Of a DNA stretch of 64,000 nucleotides, positions 1 through 8,819 are shown one piece after another. Made by a program: the position numbers and the translations under genes. Numbering within the stretch: the first letter of the stretch is position 1; each line of letters opens with the position of its first letter. Source of the DNA: Thermoleophilia bacterium (GTDB lineage Bacteria; Actinomycetota; Thermoleophilia; Gaiellales; JAICJC01). The notes under the pieces were generated by a model. The model saw only the letters and a program-made list of their open reading frames with translations, was not told the DNA's origin and searched no databases. The stretch is from positions 1 through 64,000 of the forward strand of contig JAICYJ010000004.1 in NCBI GenBank assembly GCA_025934255.1, given 5' to 3'.

Positions 1-274
1 AGCGAAGGAAGGTACGGCGAAGACATGCGACGAGTCTGCCAGCCAGAACGCCTGGTGCGGGTGACGAGCGGTCACACCTTTCCCCCAAACACCAAACGAC
101 ACTCACTCACACCGCCAACTGGCGCACCCCCCTAGCCAGCAGCTCTAAACGCCCCGCGGCGTACGATGCGCCCGTGATTAGCCCTCGCCGTGGGCGGGTA
201 GCGCCCTCGTGTCCGGCGGCTCGGGCGCCCATTGCCCGGTTCGCCGCGTTTGACATAGCCGAAAAGGAGCCGCC
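1..274. other. left-edge stretch without a recognised gene
   Basis: No convincing gene is seen before the cupin gene. A plus-strand frame is open from base 1 to a TAG at 133-135 and could be the tail of a gene that begins outside the window, but its translation was not recognised. Bases 140-274 should hold the promoter of the cupin gene; no clear -35/-10 pair was found. Confidence 0.4.
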
Positions 275-907
275 GTGAGCTATCGGATTGCCATCATCGA
301 CGACCTGCAGGACATCCCCTACCGCCAGGACACGCACATGCGGCCCGTCCGCCACCACCTGGGGATCAGCGCGTTTGGGACGAACGCGTGGACGGCCGCA
401 CACGAGGGCGACCGGCTGTTGCCCGAGCACCGAGAGGACGAGGGCAAGGAGGAGCTCTACGTTGTGCTGCGTGGCCGTGCCCGGTTCGAGATCGACGGAG
501 ACAGCGCCGATGCACCCGTGGGCACGCTCGTGTTCGTCGGGCCGGAGAGCAACCGCACCGCCTTCGCGGAGGAGGCGCGCACGACGGTGCTCGCCATCGG
601 CAGCACCGTCGGCCAGCCATACGAGGTCGGCGGCTGGGAAGTCTGGGCGGAGTTTCACCCTGCGTACGAGGCCGGCGACTACGACGCTGTGATCGACCGC
701 GCGCGCGAGCCGGTCGAGGCGAGCGCGTACGCCGCACCGCTCTACAACCTCGCCTGCTGCGAGGCGCTGGCGGGCCGCAAGGAGGACGCGATCGGTCACC
801 TCCAGACAGCGTTCGAGCGGCGGCCGGAGCTCCGCGACCTGGCGAAGGAGGACACCGACCTGAACCCGCTCCGGGACGAGCCGGCGTTTCGCGAGCTCGT
901 CGGCTAA
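275..907 (+). CDS. cupin domain protein with C-terminal TPR-like region
   Basis: 210 aa. Residues about 40-115 read as a single cupin barrel: an early His/Glu-rich strand (LLPEHREDEGKEE), then a strand ending YVVLRGRARFEIDGD and a later turn with VGTLVFVGP. Residues about 140-205 are Ala/Leu-rich helices with the pattern YNLACCEALAGRKEDAI, typical of a TPR-like repeat. The cupin plus tetratricopeptide layout is common in actinobacterial proteins of unknown substrate; the metal ligands are not all obvious, so a catalytic role is not claimed. The start is a GTG preceded by AAAGGAGC, a good ribosome site. It converges on the TOPRIM gene 9 bases downstream. Confidence 0.8.
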   Translation: MSYRIAIIDDLQDIPYRQDTHMRPVRHHLGISAFGTNAWTAAHEGDRLLPEHREDEGKEELYVVLRGRARFEIDGDSADAPVGTLVFVGPESNRTAFAEEARTTVLAIGSTVGQPYEVGGWEVWAEFHPAYEAGDYDAVIDRAREPVEASAYAAPLYNLACCEALAGRKEDAIGHLQTAFERRPELRDLAKEDTDLNPLRDEPAFRELVG

Positions 908-915
908 GGCGCTCC

Positions 916-1548
916 TCACACGTGAGCCAGCGCCCCGTCGAGTGGCCGCGGCACCTGGCTGAGATCCAGCGCCTCGACGAGCAGCCGTGCGTAGCGGATC
1001 TTCCGACCGCTGCCGCTGCCCATGAAGCGCCGAAGCTGCTCCGCGGTCGCGCGACCGCGCCACTCGGGCTGTCTCTGCAGCGTGCGAAACGCTCCCAGGT
1101 CGCCCTGGGCGGCGACCACCGCTTCCACAGCGGCGGCACCGAGCGCGCGGATCAGCTCGTCCTCCAGGTCGGCCGAGCACACGAAGAAGCCCAGCCGCTC
1201 CATCTCGACGCGGGTGAGCCGCTCACCGAGACCGGCCCGCTCGAGGCCGCGCCGGAAATCGCCTTCCTCCCCGGCGTCGCAGATACCGGCCAGCCTGACG
1301 TCCAGCCCCGCCGGGCCGAACAGGTGCAAGAACACTCCGATCGCCTGCGCGCCCCCGATCGGCACGACGGAGATCCGCTCGGCGTGAAGGTCGCGGCCGC
1401 GGCGCTCGGCCAGCGCCTCCACCGCACACCGGTCGCTTAACCCCTCAACCAGCACGACCGCGCGCGGGCGGCCGTCGGCCAACGCGCGTCTGGCTGCGGC
1501 CAGGGCTGCGTCTTCCGAGCGGGATCGTGGCTGATCCTCCACGCACAT
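916..1548 (-). CDS. stand-alone TOPRIM-domain protein (OLD-nuclease C-terminal type)
   Basis: 210 aa. The core is a TOPRIM fold: AVVLVEGLSDRCAVEAL supplies the conserved Glu near residue 35, and GICDAGEEGDF supplies the acidic motif about 70 residues later. The remainder is helical and resembles the C-terminal region of OLD-family endonucleases, but there is no ABC ATPase half. The frame is open further upstream to 1836, but that would overlap the oppositely oriented gene at 1615, so the ATG at 1548 is chosen. Nucleotidyl transfer or hydrolysis is the family activity; the substrate here is unknown. Confidence 0.7.
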   Translation of the reverse strand: MCVEDQPRSRSEDAALAAARRALADGRPRAVVLVEGLSDRCAVEALAERRGRDLHAERISVVPIGGAQAIGVFLHLFGPAGLDVRLAGICDAGEEGDFRRGLERAGLGERLTRVEMERLGFFVCSADLEDELIRALGAAAVEAVVAAQGDLGAFRTLQRQPEWRGRATAEQLRRFMGSGSGRKIRYARLLVEALDLSQVPRPLDGALAHV

Positions 1549-1614
1549 ATCTTCGCAACGGTGCTGTGACGCGGGCGCCTTGATCGACCAGGCGCCCGCG
1601 GCGACAATGCCGAC

Positions 1615-2028
1615 GTGGACGACATCCTGCCCGGTCTGAGCGATGCGCTCGAGGCGATGAACCGCGGTGATGTGGAGCCCGCGGTGGCCCTGCTCGATCC
1701 CGACGTGGACTGGCGAGGCCGACCGCAGGGGCACCTGTGGTGGCGGCACACCCCGAGCTGTCACGGCCCGGACGAGGCGCGCAGGAATCTCAAGCTCCAG
1801 GTCGACAAGGGCCGGGCGAGGCCGGGTATCAAGCAATTCGGGTTGGAGCAGGTTGCGCAGGTCGGCCGGAGCGTGGTGATTGGCGGCCGCTGGACCATGG
1901 CTGATGGGTCGCGCGAGGACGCGGGCCGGTTCTACCAGGTGCTTCGGGTGCGCGGAGGGCTGATCGTGGACATCCAGGGCTGCACCAGTCGCCGAGCCGC
2001 GATGGCCTTCGCCCGCCGCGCGGCCTGA
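1615..2028 (+). CDS. SnoaL-like / NTF2-fold protein
   Basis: 137 aa with an N-terminal helix pair (LSDALEAMNRGDVEPAVALL), a DPDVDWRG segment, then beta strands VVIGGRWTM and FYQVLRVRGGLIVDIQ, the layout of nuclear-transport-factor-2/SnoaL-like proteins. Such proteins bind or isomerise small hydrophobic ligands, and no substrate can be assigned. The start is a GTG; an ATG 8 bases upstream is out of frame. It stands alone between a minus-strand TOPRIM gene and a minus-strand DUF1801 gene. Confidence 0.7.
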   Translation: MDDILPGLSDALEAMNRGDVEPAVALLDPDVDWRGRPQGHLWWRHTPSCHGPDEARRNLKLQVDKGRARPGIKQFGLEQVAQVGRSVVIGGRWTMADGSREDAGRFYQVLRVRGGLIVDIQGCTSRRAAMAFARRAA

Positions 2029-2043
2029 GCGGCCGGAATCGCC

Positions 2044-2490
2044 TCAGCCGATCGCCCGCTTCACGAGCGCGCTGATCCGTGCCTCCTCGGCGTCGGTCAG
2101 CTCCTTCAGCGCGTAGGCGTTCGGCCACATGGCGCCCTCGTCGAGGTGCGCCTTGTCGCTGAAGCCGAGCGTCGCGTACCTCGTCTTGAACTTGTGACCA
2201 CTCTGGAAGAAGCAGACGACCTTGCCATCCTCCCTGGCATACGCGGGCATCCCGTACCAGGTTCTCGGTGAGAGGCCCGGCGCGGCGGCCTTGACGATGG
2301 CGTGCAGGCGCTCGGCGATGGCGCGATCGTGCTCCGGCATCTCGGCGATCTTCGCGAGCACATCGCTCTCCCCGTCCGCCTTGGTGGCAGGCGAGCCGCG
2401 GCGCGCGGCCGACTTCACCTCCTGGGCGCGCTCCCTCATCGCGGCACGTTCGTCGTCGCTAAATCCCTTGGACGCCTTCCTCTCAGCCAT
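2044..2490 (-). CDS. DUF1801 (YdhG-like) domain protein
   Basis: 148 aa. The C-terminal 100 residues match the DUF1801 pattern: [25 protein letters not shown], a VVCFFQ strand, and a closing [19 protein letters not shown] helix. The first 45 residues are charged and Ala/Lys-rich (probably flexible). The ATG at 2490 is chosen over an upstream one because AGGGAGG sits just in front of it. The family is a small iron-chaperone/frataxin-like fold in some relatives; function here is unknown. Confidence 0.75.
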   Translation of the reverse strand: MAERKASKGFSDDERAAMRERAQEVKSAARRGSPATKADGESDVLAKIAEMPEHDRAIAERLHAIVKAAAPGLSPRTWYGMPAYAREDGKVVCFFQSGHKFKTRYATLGFSDKAHLDEGAMWPNAYALKELTDAEEARISALVKRAIG

Positions 2491-2574
2491 CTTCGATACC
2501 TCCCTGCGAGCGAGTTCCGGCCCTTTCACCTGTCGTGATGGTAAGCGAACGGACGCGAGGGTACGCTCCCGTTC

Positions 2575-3027
2575 GTGGTCTCACTGCAGCCGATCACCGC
2601 GTCGAATCGCGATGCGCTGGAGGCCCTGCGCGTGTCGCCGGCGCAGCGCCGGTTTGTCAGCGGGGTGACCGAGTCGCTGCGCCAGGCAGCCGAGCACCCC
2701 GGAGCCCGCGCCATCCCATGGGGCGTGTATGCCGAGGACACGCCGGTCGGGTTCGCGATGATCGCCGACGAGGTCGACGGGCCGCCCTACATCCCGCACT
2801 ACCTGTGGAAGCTGCTGATCGACGAGCGCCATCAGCGAAAGGGCTACGGCACCGAAACACTCGACCTGATCGTCGACTACTTCCGCGGCCGACCGGGGGT
2901 CGAGGTGATCTGGACGAGCGCGGGCGAGGGTGAGGGCAGCCCGATTCCCTTCTACGAGGGGTACGGGTTCGAGCGCACGGGCGAGTACGAGGAGCACGAG
3001 GCCAAGCTGCGGCTCACGATCACCTGA
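2575..3027 (+). CDS. GNAT family N-acetyltransferase
   Basis: 150 aa, the usual single-domain GNAT length. Motif A, the acetyl-CoA pyrophosphate loop, is [17 protein letters not shown] (Q/RxxGxG/A), followed by [10 protein letters not shown], and motif B is [19 protein letters not shown] near the C-terminus. The [12 protein letters not shown] strand precedes motif A as in SpeG/PaiA-like and other small GNATs. The start is a GTG (GTG GTC TCA). The acceptor substrate cannot be inferred. Confidence 0.85.
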   Translation: MVSLQPITASNRDALEALRVSPAQRRFVSGVTESLRQAAEHPGARAIPWGVYAEDTPVGFAMIADEVDGPPYIPHYLWKLLIDERHQRKGYGTETLDLIVDYFRGRPGVEVIWTSAGEGEGSPIPFYEGYGFERTGEYEEHEAKLRLTIT

Positions 3028-3036
3028 GCGGGACCG

Positions 3037-3450
3037 CTACCCCCGGGCTTCGAGCACCTGCTTCAACCGGGTGAGGTCGGCCTGCACGAGGCCGGCGTCC
3101 CGCTCGAAGTCCTCCGAGCTCATGCCGGGCAGGCGGCGCAGGCTGAACACGACCTCGCAGCCGTCACCATCGGGGATCACCCGCATCGGGTTGTAGACCA
3201 CGTCGCCCGAGGGCAGCGCGACCTCGTGATCGAGGACGCCGAACTCGTTACGATCGACGAAGGCGAGGCCGGCCCGGCCGGCCGGTGTCTCGACGAACCA
3301 GCGCCCATCGATGTGCTCGACGGAGCTGCCGAGCCCGGGCGCCCACTCCGGAAGATGCGCCGGATCGGAGGCATAGTCGTACACCTCGGCCGCGGGCCGC
3401 TCGATCGACTCGCTGATGTGCCTGGATTCGGAGATCATGTTCAGCATCAT
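3037..3450 (-). CDS. SRPBCC (polyketide cyclase/START-like) protein
   Basis: 137 aa. The helix-grip pattern is clear: HISESIERPAAEVYDYASDP with the typical LPEWAPGLG turn, central strands ending VPSG-like DVVYNPMRVIPDG, and a long C-terminal helix RDAGLVQADLTRLKQVLEA. The start ATG at 3450 overlaps the stop of the upstream tyrosine-phosphatase gene as ATGA, so the two are probably translationally coupled. A hydrophobic ligand-binding role is the family expectation; no ligand is known. Confidence 0.8.
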   Translation of the reverse strand: MMLNMISESRHISESIERPAAEVYDYASDPAHLPEWAPGLGSSVEHIDGRWFVETPAGRAGLAFVDRNEFGVLDHEVALPSGDVVYNPMRVIPDGDGCEVVFSLRRLPGMSSEDFERDAGLVQADLTRLKQVLEARG

Positions 3451-3857
3451 GCCAAATGCCTGTCGGCGAACCATCGCACCCACTGCTCCTGGGCGCTGGT
3501 CTCGACCGCGGCCGGCCGGTACTCGCGCCGAACCCAGTCCACGGCCGACGCCGCTGGCACGCCAGCCAGCACGGCCATGCAGGCCAGAACGGTGCCGGTG
3601 CGGCCGAGGCCGCCCACGCATCCCACCTCGACCACGTCGCCGCGGCGAGCCCGCGCGAACGCCGCCGTAATCTGGTCGGCCGCCCGGTCGCTGTCCGCGG
3701 GAAGCCCGAAGTCTGGCCAGTCGATCACCTCGGCCGGCCAGCTCGGTGCCCAGCGTATGTCGAGGTACAGGCCGAACGAGCGCATCGGATCGTCAACAAC
3801 TCGTTCGCTGATCGATGAGGCGCGAACGGTTGTGCCGTCCGGGAACAGGACGTCCAT
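3447..3857 (-). CDS. protein tyrosine/dual-specificity phosphatase-like protein
   Basis: 136 aa. The P-loop phosphatase signature CX5R(T/S) is present as VEVGCVGGLGRTGTVLA near residue 90, followed by the helix ACMAVLAGVPAASAVDWVR and a REYRPAAVETSAQEQWV segment typical of PTP-like proteins. The general-acid Asp could be in the IDWPDFGLPADSD loop about 30 residues before the Cys. It is first in a two-gene unit with the SRPBCC gene (4-base overlap). The target is unknown. Confidence 0.8.
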   Translation of the reverse strand: MDVLFPDGTTVRASSISERVVDDPMRSFGLYLDIRWAPSWPAEVIDWPDFGLPADSDRAADQITAAFARARRGDVVEVGCVGGLGRTGTVLACMAVLAGVPAASAVDWVRREYRPAAVETSAQEQWVRWFADRHLA

Positions 3858-3976
3858 CCGAAGAGCTTAGGGAGTGATGCGGGGTTACGAGATTGTCGCG
3901 TGTTTGTCCCGAAAGACAAATGTCATTCACCACCACCGCCAAGTGGCGCGTCCCAACGGACCGTCTCTGGGTTCGT

Positions 3977-4713
3977 ATGCTGAGACCGATGCCACCGCTG
4001 GATGACCATACCGTGAGCGATCCCCTCGTTCCCTGTCTTGTTGCTGTCGTCGGCGCGGAGCGATTTGCCGAAGCCCGCGCCAGGCAGCTGGCTGCGCCCG
4101 TAGGCTCGACGGACCGAGAGTGGTTCGACGTCGTCTGGGAGATCTTCGATGCCATCTGCGTGCCCGAGGTCGATGTCGAAACCCGGGTGGCGGCGGTCGT
4201 CGTCCTCTACGACCTGGCGCCCAGCTACACCGTCCTCTCCCAGGGCCTCCGCATGCACCAGCGATACGAGGATCTCCCACGCGATACCCGCCTCTGGCTC
4301 TGGAAGCGGCTTCGGCACTGCCTCGATGCAGTGACGACCGAACTGCCGAGCCCCTGGTGTACGCACTCTGGGAGGAGTTCTTCGACGATCCCCTGGAGGC
4401 GGAGGTCTGGGCCGCGATCGTCGGCGACCGCTGGCCGCTCGAGGAGCGGCTGCTGGCGCTCATCCTGCGCCGCTCCGGCCCGGTCGCCCCCGCATTCAAG
4501 TATCCGCTCTACGAGCGCCTGCTCGAGGAGCAGCCGGGCCGCTGGGACGACGAAATCTACGCCGGGCTGATGGACACGTTCGCCTGGTACTCCCTGCGAC
4601 TGGACGAAGCTCGCGCCGAGTCGATCCTCAGCCGCCTCTCCCTGCCAGACGAGAACGCGACGACCGCCTACCACGAGCGGCTCGCTCAGGAACGAACGCG
4701 CCGTCGCCCCTGA
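3977..4713 (+). pseudogene. hypothetical helical protein split by a one-base frameshift
   Basis: Two overlapping frames join into one smooth protein of about 245 aa. The first frame runs from about 3977 (ATG; another ATG at 3989) through WLWKRLRHCLDAVTTELP. The second continues with EPLVYALWEEFFDDPLEAE to the stop at 4713. Restoring one G at about 4350 (CCGAG to CCGGAG) rejoins them. The product is acidic, helical and lacks signal peptide or membrane segments; the family was not recognised. The intact reading on both sides of the lesion suggests a very recent mutation or a sequencing error. Confidence 0.6.
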
Positions 4714-4720
4714 CCGGCGA

Positions 4721-5359
4721 TCACAGCCCCAGCGCCTCCCCCACCCGGGCGACCGACTCGCCCAGATCCAGGCTGCCGTCGACCTCCACCGTCTGTAGCC
4801 GGAACGCTCGCGCCTGGGCCCGGAGCTGCTCCGTGAACAGCTGATCGCGGGCGAGCAGGTTGTCCAGAGCCCGCTGCGGATCGCTGGTCTTGTTCGGAAT
4901 CGTCCAGGTCGACCCGCGGCTCTCGAAGGCCGCGCGCCGGAACTCCGGCGTGGGCAGCAGCCAGACGGCCTGCCGCGGCCGGCACAGCAGCGGCGCGACC
5001 AGGCGCGGCAGGAGACTGAACCCCTCGGCCAGGACGGGCGGATCCGGTGGCAGGGCGAGCAGATCGTCGAGCACCAGATCGAACCCCTCACCCTGGAAGC
5101 CGTGGAACGTCTCCAGCATCACCTCGGGTGACCGGTTCACCCACCGCTCGTCCATGTCCATCGCCATGAACTCCCGCAGCAGCGGCGTGGCGCCGGGATC
5201 GGCACGCCCGGCGTACTGCGAGAACGGCTCCGTCTGGTAGAGCCGCAGGCCATGGTCTTCGGAGAGCTGCCTCGCCACGGTCGACTTGCCGGCGCCGCTG
5301 CCACCCCCGATCCAGCGGACGTGCTGCAGCCCCGCACCGGCGCGGTCGCGGCTACCCAA
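4721..5359 (-). CDS. P-loop nucleoside/nucleotide kinase-like protein
   Basis: 212 aa. The Walker A loop [15 protein letters not shown] lies at residues 18-32, within the first strand-loop-helix. [11 protein letters not shown] and [14 protein letters not shown] may form the Walker B region and the next strand, as in uridine-kinase/AAA_33-type proteins. The start is read as a TTG at 5359 that overlaps the stop of the upstream cold-shock gene by 8 bases; no ATG or GTG precedes the Walker loop, so coupling to that gene is likely. The phosphate acceptor is unknown. Confidence 0.7.
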   Translation of the reverse strand: MGSRDRAGAGLQHVRWIGGGSGAGKSTVARQLSEDHGLRLYQTEPFSQYAGRADPGATPLLREFMAMDMDERWVNRSPEVMLETFHGFQGEGFDLVLDDLLALPPDPPVLAEGFSLLPRLVAPLLCRPRQAVWLLPTPEFRRAAFESRGSTWTIPNKTSDPQRALDNLLARDQLFTEQLRAQARAFRLQTVEVDGSLDLGESVARVGEALGL

Positions 5360-5558
5360 CCACCGTCACGTTCGCAGCCTCCATGCCCTTGCGGCCCTCC
5401 TGCGGCTCGTACTCGACCTTCTGGCCCTCGTCGAGGTTGCGGAAGCCGGTGCCGGAGATGTTCGAGAAGTGCACGAAGACGTCGCTGCCGCCGTCGTCGG
5501 GGGTGATGAAGCCGTACCCCTTCGCCTGCGAAAACCATTTCACGATGCCAGTGGCCAT
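5352..5558 (-). CDS. cold-shock domain protein (CspA family)
   Basis: 68 aa, the standard CspA length. It has [15 protein letters not shown] (RNP1, KGYGFI) and DVFVHFS (RNP2), and ends [15 protein letters not shown]. It is expected to bind single-stranded RNA/DNA as an RNA chaperone. The ATG at 5558 is preferred over upstream starts because MATGIVKWF is the conserved N-terminus and AGGAGAGCGGCA precedes it. Its stop overlaps the TTG start of the kinase gene. Confidence 0.95.
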   Translation of the reverse strand: MATGIVKWFSQAKGYGFITPDDGGSDVFVHFSNISGTGFRNLDEGQKVEYEPQEGRKGMEAANVTVVG

Positions 5559-5692
5559 TGCCGCTCTCCTGGTCGACGTTTGGGAACGACGCAGGTCAGA
5601 CACTTCATGAGGCCACCACACGCACGTTCATGAACCCACAGGCGGTTCACGGGCGCAAGTTTAGCGAATCGGCGGTTTCCGAGCGGTGAAAA
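5559..5692. promoter_or_regulatory. upstream region of the cold-shock gene
   Basis: Intergenic DNA that must carry the minus-strand promoter and 5' leader of the csp gene. It contains a perfect 10-bp palindrome GTTCATGAAC at 5626-5635. A convincing -35/-10 pair was not found. The palindrome could be an operator or a small hairpin in the leader. Confidence 0.3.
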
Positions 5693-8600
5693 TCAGGCCG
5701 GCTCGGCGGCGTCCGGCACCGCCTCCACCGGAGCCTCCGGGGCCGCCCCGTTGCCCTCGGCGGCGCCTTGTTCGCCGTCGCCGCGGCGTCGTGAGCGCGA
5801 CCGCGACCGCCGCCGCCGCTCGCGCCGCTCCGGCGACGCGCCGACCGGCTCGCCGCGCGCCAGCTTGCGGACGGCGCCCGGCCGCGAGTCGCGGGTCATC
5901 TGCCCGTCCACCTCGATCTCGAACTCGACCCGCACGCGCCCGCGCACGCCCGCGCCCTTGAGCTGCACCAGCACGCGGCGGGCGGCATCGTCGGCCAGAA
6001 CCTGGGCCTCCTCGACCGTCAGCGGCACCACCAGCCCGGCGCCGTCCACGGCCACCCGCGCGTGCCGGTCGCTGCGCTCCGGCTCGCTCAGCACCTTCGC
6101 CACCGAGATCTCGAGCGACTCCACCTCCGCGGCCGCCGCGCGCACCTCCTGCGCGGTGTTCACCGGCTCCCCCTTCGACCCGGTCAGCCTCCAGCTGAGC
6201 GGCGGCTTGTCCCCCAGCGAGGCACCGACCACGACGTCGGCGTCGTCGCGCAGCCGCACCGCGACCGCGGCCGGGATCTCGATCAGCACGCGGCCGTCCA
6301 CTCGCTTCACCGGCACGGCCGGCGGCGTGGCGCCGACGACGGCGCCGTTGAACGAGACGCTCTCGCCCTTGTCGGATTTCTCCTTGGCCTTGGCCCGCTT
6401 CGCCTGCTTGGCCTTGGGCTGCGGCGCCGGGATGTTCGAGCCGAGCGCAGCGGCCAGCCGGTGCGGATCCTGGGACAGCGCCACGCGTGCACGCTCCACC
6501 AGCCGTTCGGCGGCGCTGTTGCGGCGCGGTGAGGCGACGGCCAGGATGGCAGCGCCGGCCTCGAGCGGTGATGTGGTGGCGACGGTGACCAGCCGCGCGG
6601 CCGCCTCGGTGTTGGTCTTGTCGTCGGAGGCCGCCGCCAGCGCGCCCAGCAGGCTGCGGCCGTCGGTGACATGGGCGCCCGCGTAGCGGTACTCGTGGTC
6701 GCGGGCTGCCCGGGCCAGCTGCCACGTCCAGGCCACGATCCGGTCGATCGGGGCATCAATCTTGCCGTCGCCCATGGCCAGCAACAGCACGCGCGCGCCC
6801 TGGCCGCGGTCCTGCTGCCAGGTGGGCGCGGCCTCCACCAGCCGGCAGGCCATGGCGAAGGTGGTCTGGCTGGGCCGCTGGGAGGACAGGTCGCCGAGCG
6901 CTGCCAGGCGCAGCTTGCGGTGCTTGTTCTCGGCCGCGCAGGTGAACAGGAACAGCTCCCGTGATTCGGGCTGCAGCGCCGCGATCCGCTCGGCCAGCTG
7001 CTGCGCGTCGGCCGGCGTGACGGCGCGGGCGGCGACCACCGCCCAGGCGCGCTGCTCGTCGATCGGCAGCTTGGACGCATCCACCAGGCGCCACTGGTTG
7101 GCGATCACCGCGATCCGGCGCTCCGGGTTGTCCGAGACGGGGACGATCCAGGAGGCTTCCTTGACGATCGGCTTCGGCGGCCGGCGGCGCCAGCGGCGGC
7201 GGCGCGGCGGTGGCGGCGTGACCAGCCCGCTGGGCCGGTAGGCATCGACGTCGAGCAGCGAGTGCAGCGTGATCACGCGCTCGGTATGCGGCGCGCCGGG
7301 CTCGGCGAAGTCGACCACGATGCCCGACTCCTTGCGGCGGTGGAGGCGCATGATGCGGCCCACCCGCTGCTGGTAGACGCGGCGGCTGGCGGTGGGCGCG
7401 AGATGCATGCAGACCGTTGCGCGGGGGGCGTTCCATCCCTCGGCCAGCAGCATCGCGTTCACCAGCACGTTGATCTCGCCGCGCTCGTAGGCGGCCAGCG
7501 TCTCGGCAAGCACGCGGGGCGGCGTGCGGCCGGAGACGGCGGCGGCCCGCAGCCCGATCGCCTTCATGGCCGCGGCCACGCGCTCGGCGTGGTCGACGCC
7601 GGCCGCATAGACGATCCCCGGCGTGTCGCCGAAGCGGCTCTGGTAGAGGTCGGCGGCGGCCATGTTCAGGGGGTCGAGGTCGAGCGCGACGGCCAGCTGG
7701 CCCTGGTCGAAGTCGCCGCCGACGATCTCGACGGTGCGCAGCGACGCGATCGGGCGCACGCGGATGCAGCGAAGCGGCGCCACCACGCCGCGGCGCACGG
7801 CCTCGGCCAGCGGCAAGTCGGCGACCTCGGCCGGGAACACGTCCGAGACATGCTTCTGCAGCAGCTGGTCGGTGGCGGTCATGCCGATGTAGACCGGCTC
7901 GGACAGGCTCCGGATTGCGGCCGAGGTCTTCTCGCCCAGCGCGGTGTGGGCCTCATCGCAGACCACCACGCCGTACACGTCGGCCTTCAGCTGCGACGCG
8001 TGCTTGATGAACCAGGAATAGGTGTTGATCGTGAGCGGCGGCGTGTCGGGCGTGCGATCGCCGACCAGCACGGCCTCGTGCAGCCGCGGGCCGTAGCCCT
8101 CCTTGGTGAGGTCGCGCGTGAACTGGTCGACCAGCAGCCGGCGGTGGGTGAGGATCAGGACGCCGGTGGTGCGGGCGGCATCGACGAAGCCGGCCGCGGC
8201 GATGGTCTTGCCAGACGCGGTCGGGTGCTTGAACCGGTAGCGGCGGCGGGCGCCGGGATCGTCGGTGTGCGCATCGGCCTCCAGCTCGTGGACGGGCGCG
8301 ACGTGTGCGACCGCCACGTCGAAGCCGGCGTCGTTTCGGTGGTCGTCGCCGTTCTCGTCGCCGTTCCCGTTCCCGTTGCCGTTGCCGTTGCCCTCGTCGT
8401 CGTCCTCCTCGTCCTCATCGGTCTCGCCACGCTCGCGGTCGGCGATCAGCGCGGCCAGCTGCCCGGCCAGCGCATCCACCTGGTGGCGGCGCAGCGCGGT
8501 GCCGGAGGCCAGCCGCGGAGGCTGGCCGGAGAGCATGCGGTCGAGGCCGAGGATCAGGGAGAAGTCGCGACGCCAGGCAAAGCTGGGCTCGACCAGCCCG

Positions 8601-8761
8601 CGATCCATCTCGGCGATGGCCGCGTCGAGGGCGGCCCGGCGCGCGGTGCCGGGGGCGAGCGCCGAATCGGCATTCTCACCCTCATGCAAGAGCGGTTCTC
8701 CGCACCACGCAGATACGCGTCGCGCGGCCGCTTCCAGATCAGCCGTGATCCCCAAAGTCAT
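5693..8761 (-). CDS. large DEAD/DEAH-box (SF2) helicase with long unique C-terminal region
   Basis: 1022 aa from the ATG at 8761; the frame is open further but would overlap the next gene. An N-terminal region of about 170 aa leads into Walker A TASGKT (residues 181-186), DEAH (269-272), a GMTATD motif III-like site and the helicase C motif VGRIMR (about 466-472), giving a complete SF2 core of the RAD25/restriction-helicase kind. A low-complexity acidic plus Gly-Asn repeat tract (about 111-140) splits the nucleotide-binding entrance. The last 400 residues are Ala-rich, contain a lysine tract around KQAKRAKAKEKSDKG, and end in an Arg/Ser-rich tail (RRRRSRSRSRRRG) then an acidic Ala/Pro tail. 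No nuclease motif is seen. The substrate (DNA or RNA) is unknown. Confidence 0.8.
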   Translation of the reverse strand: MTLGITADLEAAARRVSAWCGEPLLHEGENADSALAPGTARRAALDAAIAEMDRGLVEPSFAWRRDFSLILGLDRMLSGQPPRLASGTALRRHQVDALAGQLAALIADRERGETDEDEEDDDEGNGNGNGNGNGDENGDDHRNDAGFDVAVAHVAPVHELEADAHTDDPGARRRYRFKHPTASGKTIAAAGFVDAARTTGVLILTHRRLLVDQFTRDLTKEGYGPRLHEAVLVGDRTPDTPPLTINTYSWFIKHASQLKADVYGVVVCDEAHTALGEKTSAAIRSLSEPVYIGMTATDQLLQKHVSDVFPAEVADLPLAEAVRRGVVAPLRCIRVRPIASLRTVEIVGGDFDQGQLAVALDLDPLNMAAADLYQSRFGDTPGIVYAAGVDHAERVAAAMKAIGLRAAAVSGRTPPRVLAETLAAYERGEINVLVNAMLLAEGWNAPRATVCMHLAPTASRRVYQQRVGRIMRLHRRKESGIVVDFAEPGAPHTERVITLHSLLDVDAYRPSGLVTPPPPRRRRWRRRPPKPIVKEASWIVPVSDNPERRIAVIANQWRLVDASKLPIDEQRAWAVVAARAVTPADAQQLAERIAALQPESRELFLFTCAAENKHRKLRLAALGDLSSQRPSQTTFAMACRLVEAAPTWQQDRGQGARVLLLAMGDGKIDAPIDRIVAWTWQLARAARDHEYRYAGAHVTDGRSLLGALAAASDDKTNTEAAARLVTVATTSPLEAGAAILAVASPRRNSAAERLVERARVALSQDPHRLAAALGSNIPAPQPKAKQAKRAKAKEKSDKGESVSFNGAVVGATPPAVPVKRVDGRVLIEIPAAVAVRLRDDADVVVGASLGDKPPLSWRLTGSKGEPVNTAQEVRAAAAEVESLEISVAKVLSEPERSDRHARVAVDGAGLVVPLTVEEAQVLADDAARRVLVQLKGAGVRGRVRVEFEIEVDGQMTRDSRPGAVRKLARGEPVGASPERRERRRRSRSRSRRRGDGEQGAAEGNGAAPEAPVEAVPDAAEPA

Positions 8762-8819
8762 GCAGTTGGAGCCATCCGGGTAATACGGGCGCCATGGCAG
8801 GCGGCTCCGGAAGGCGCAA

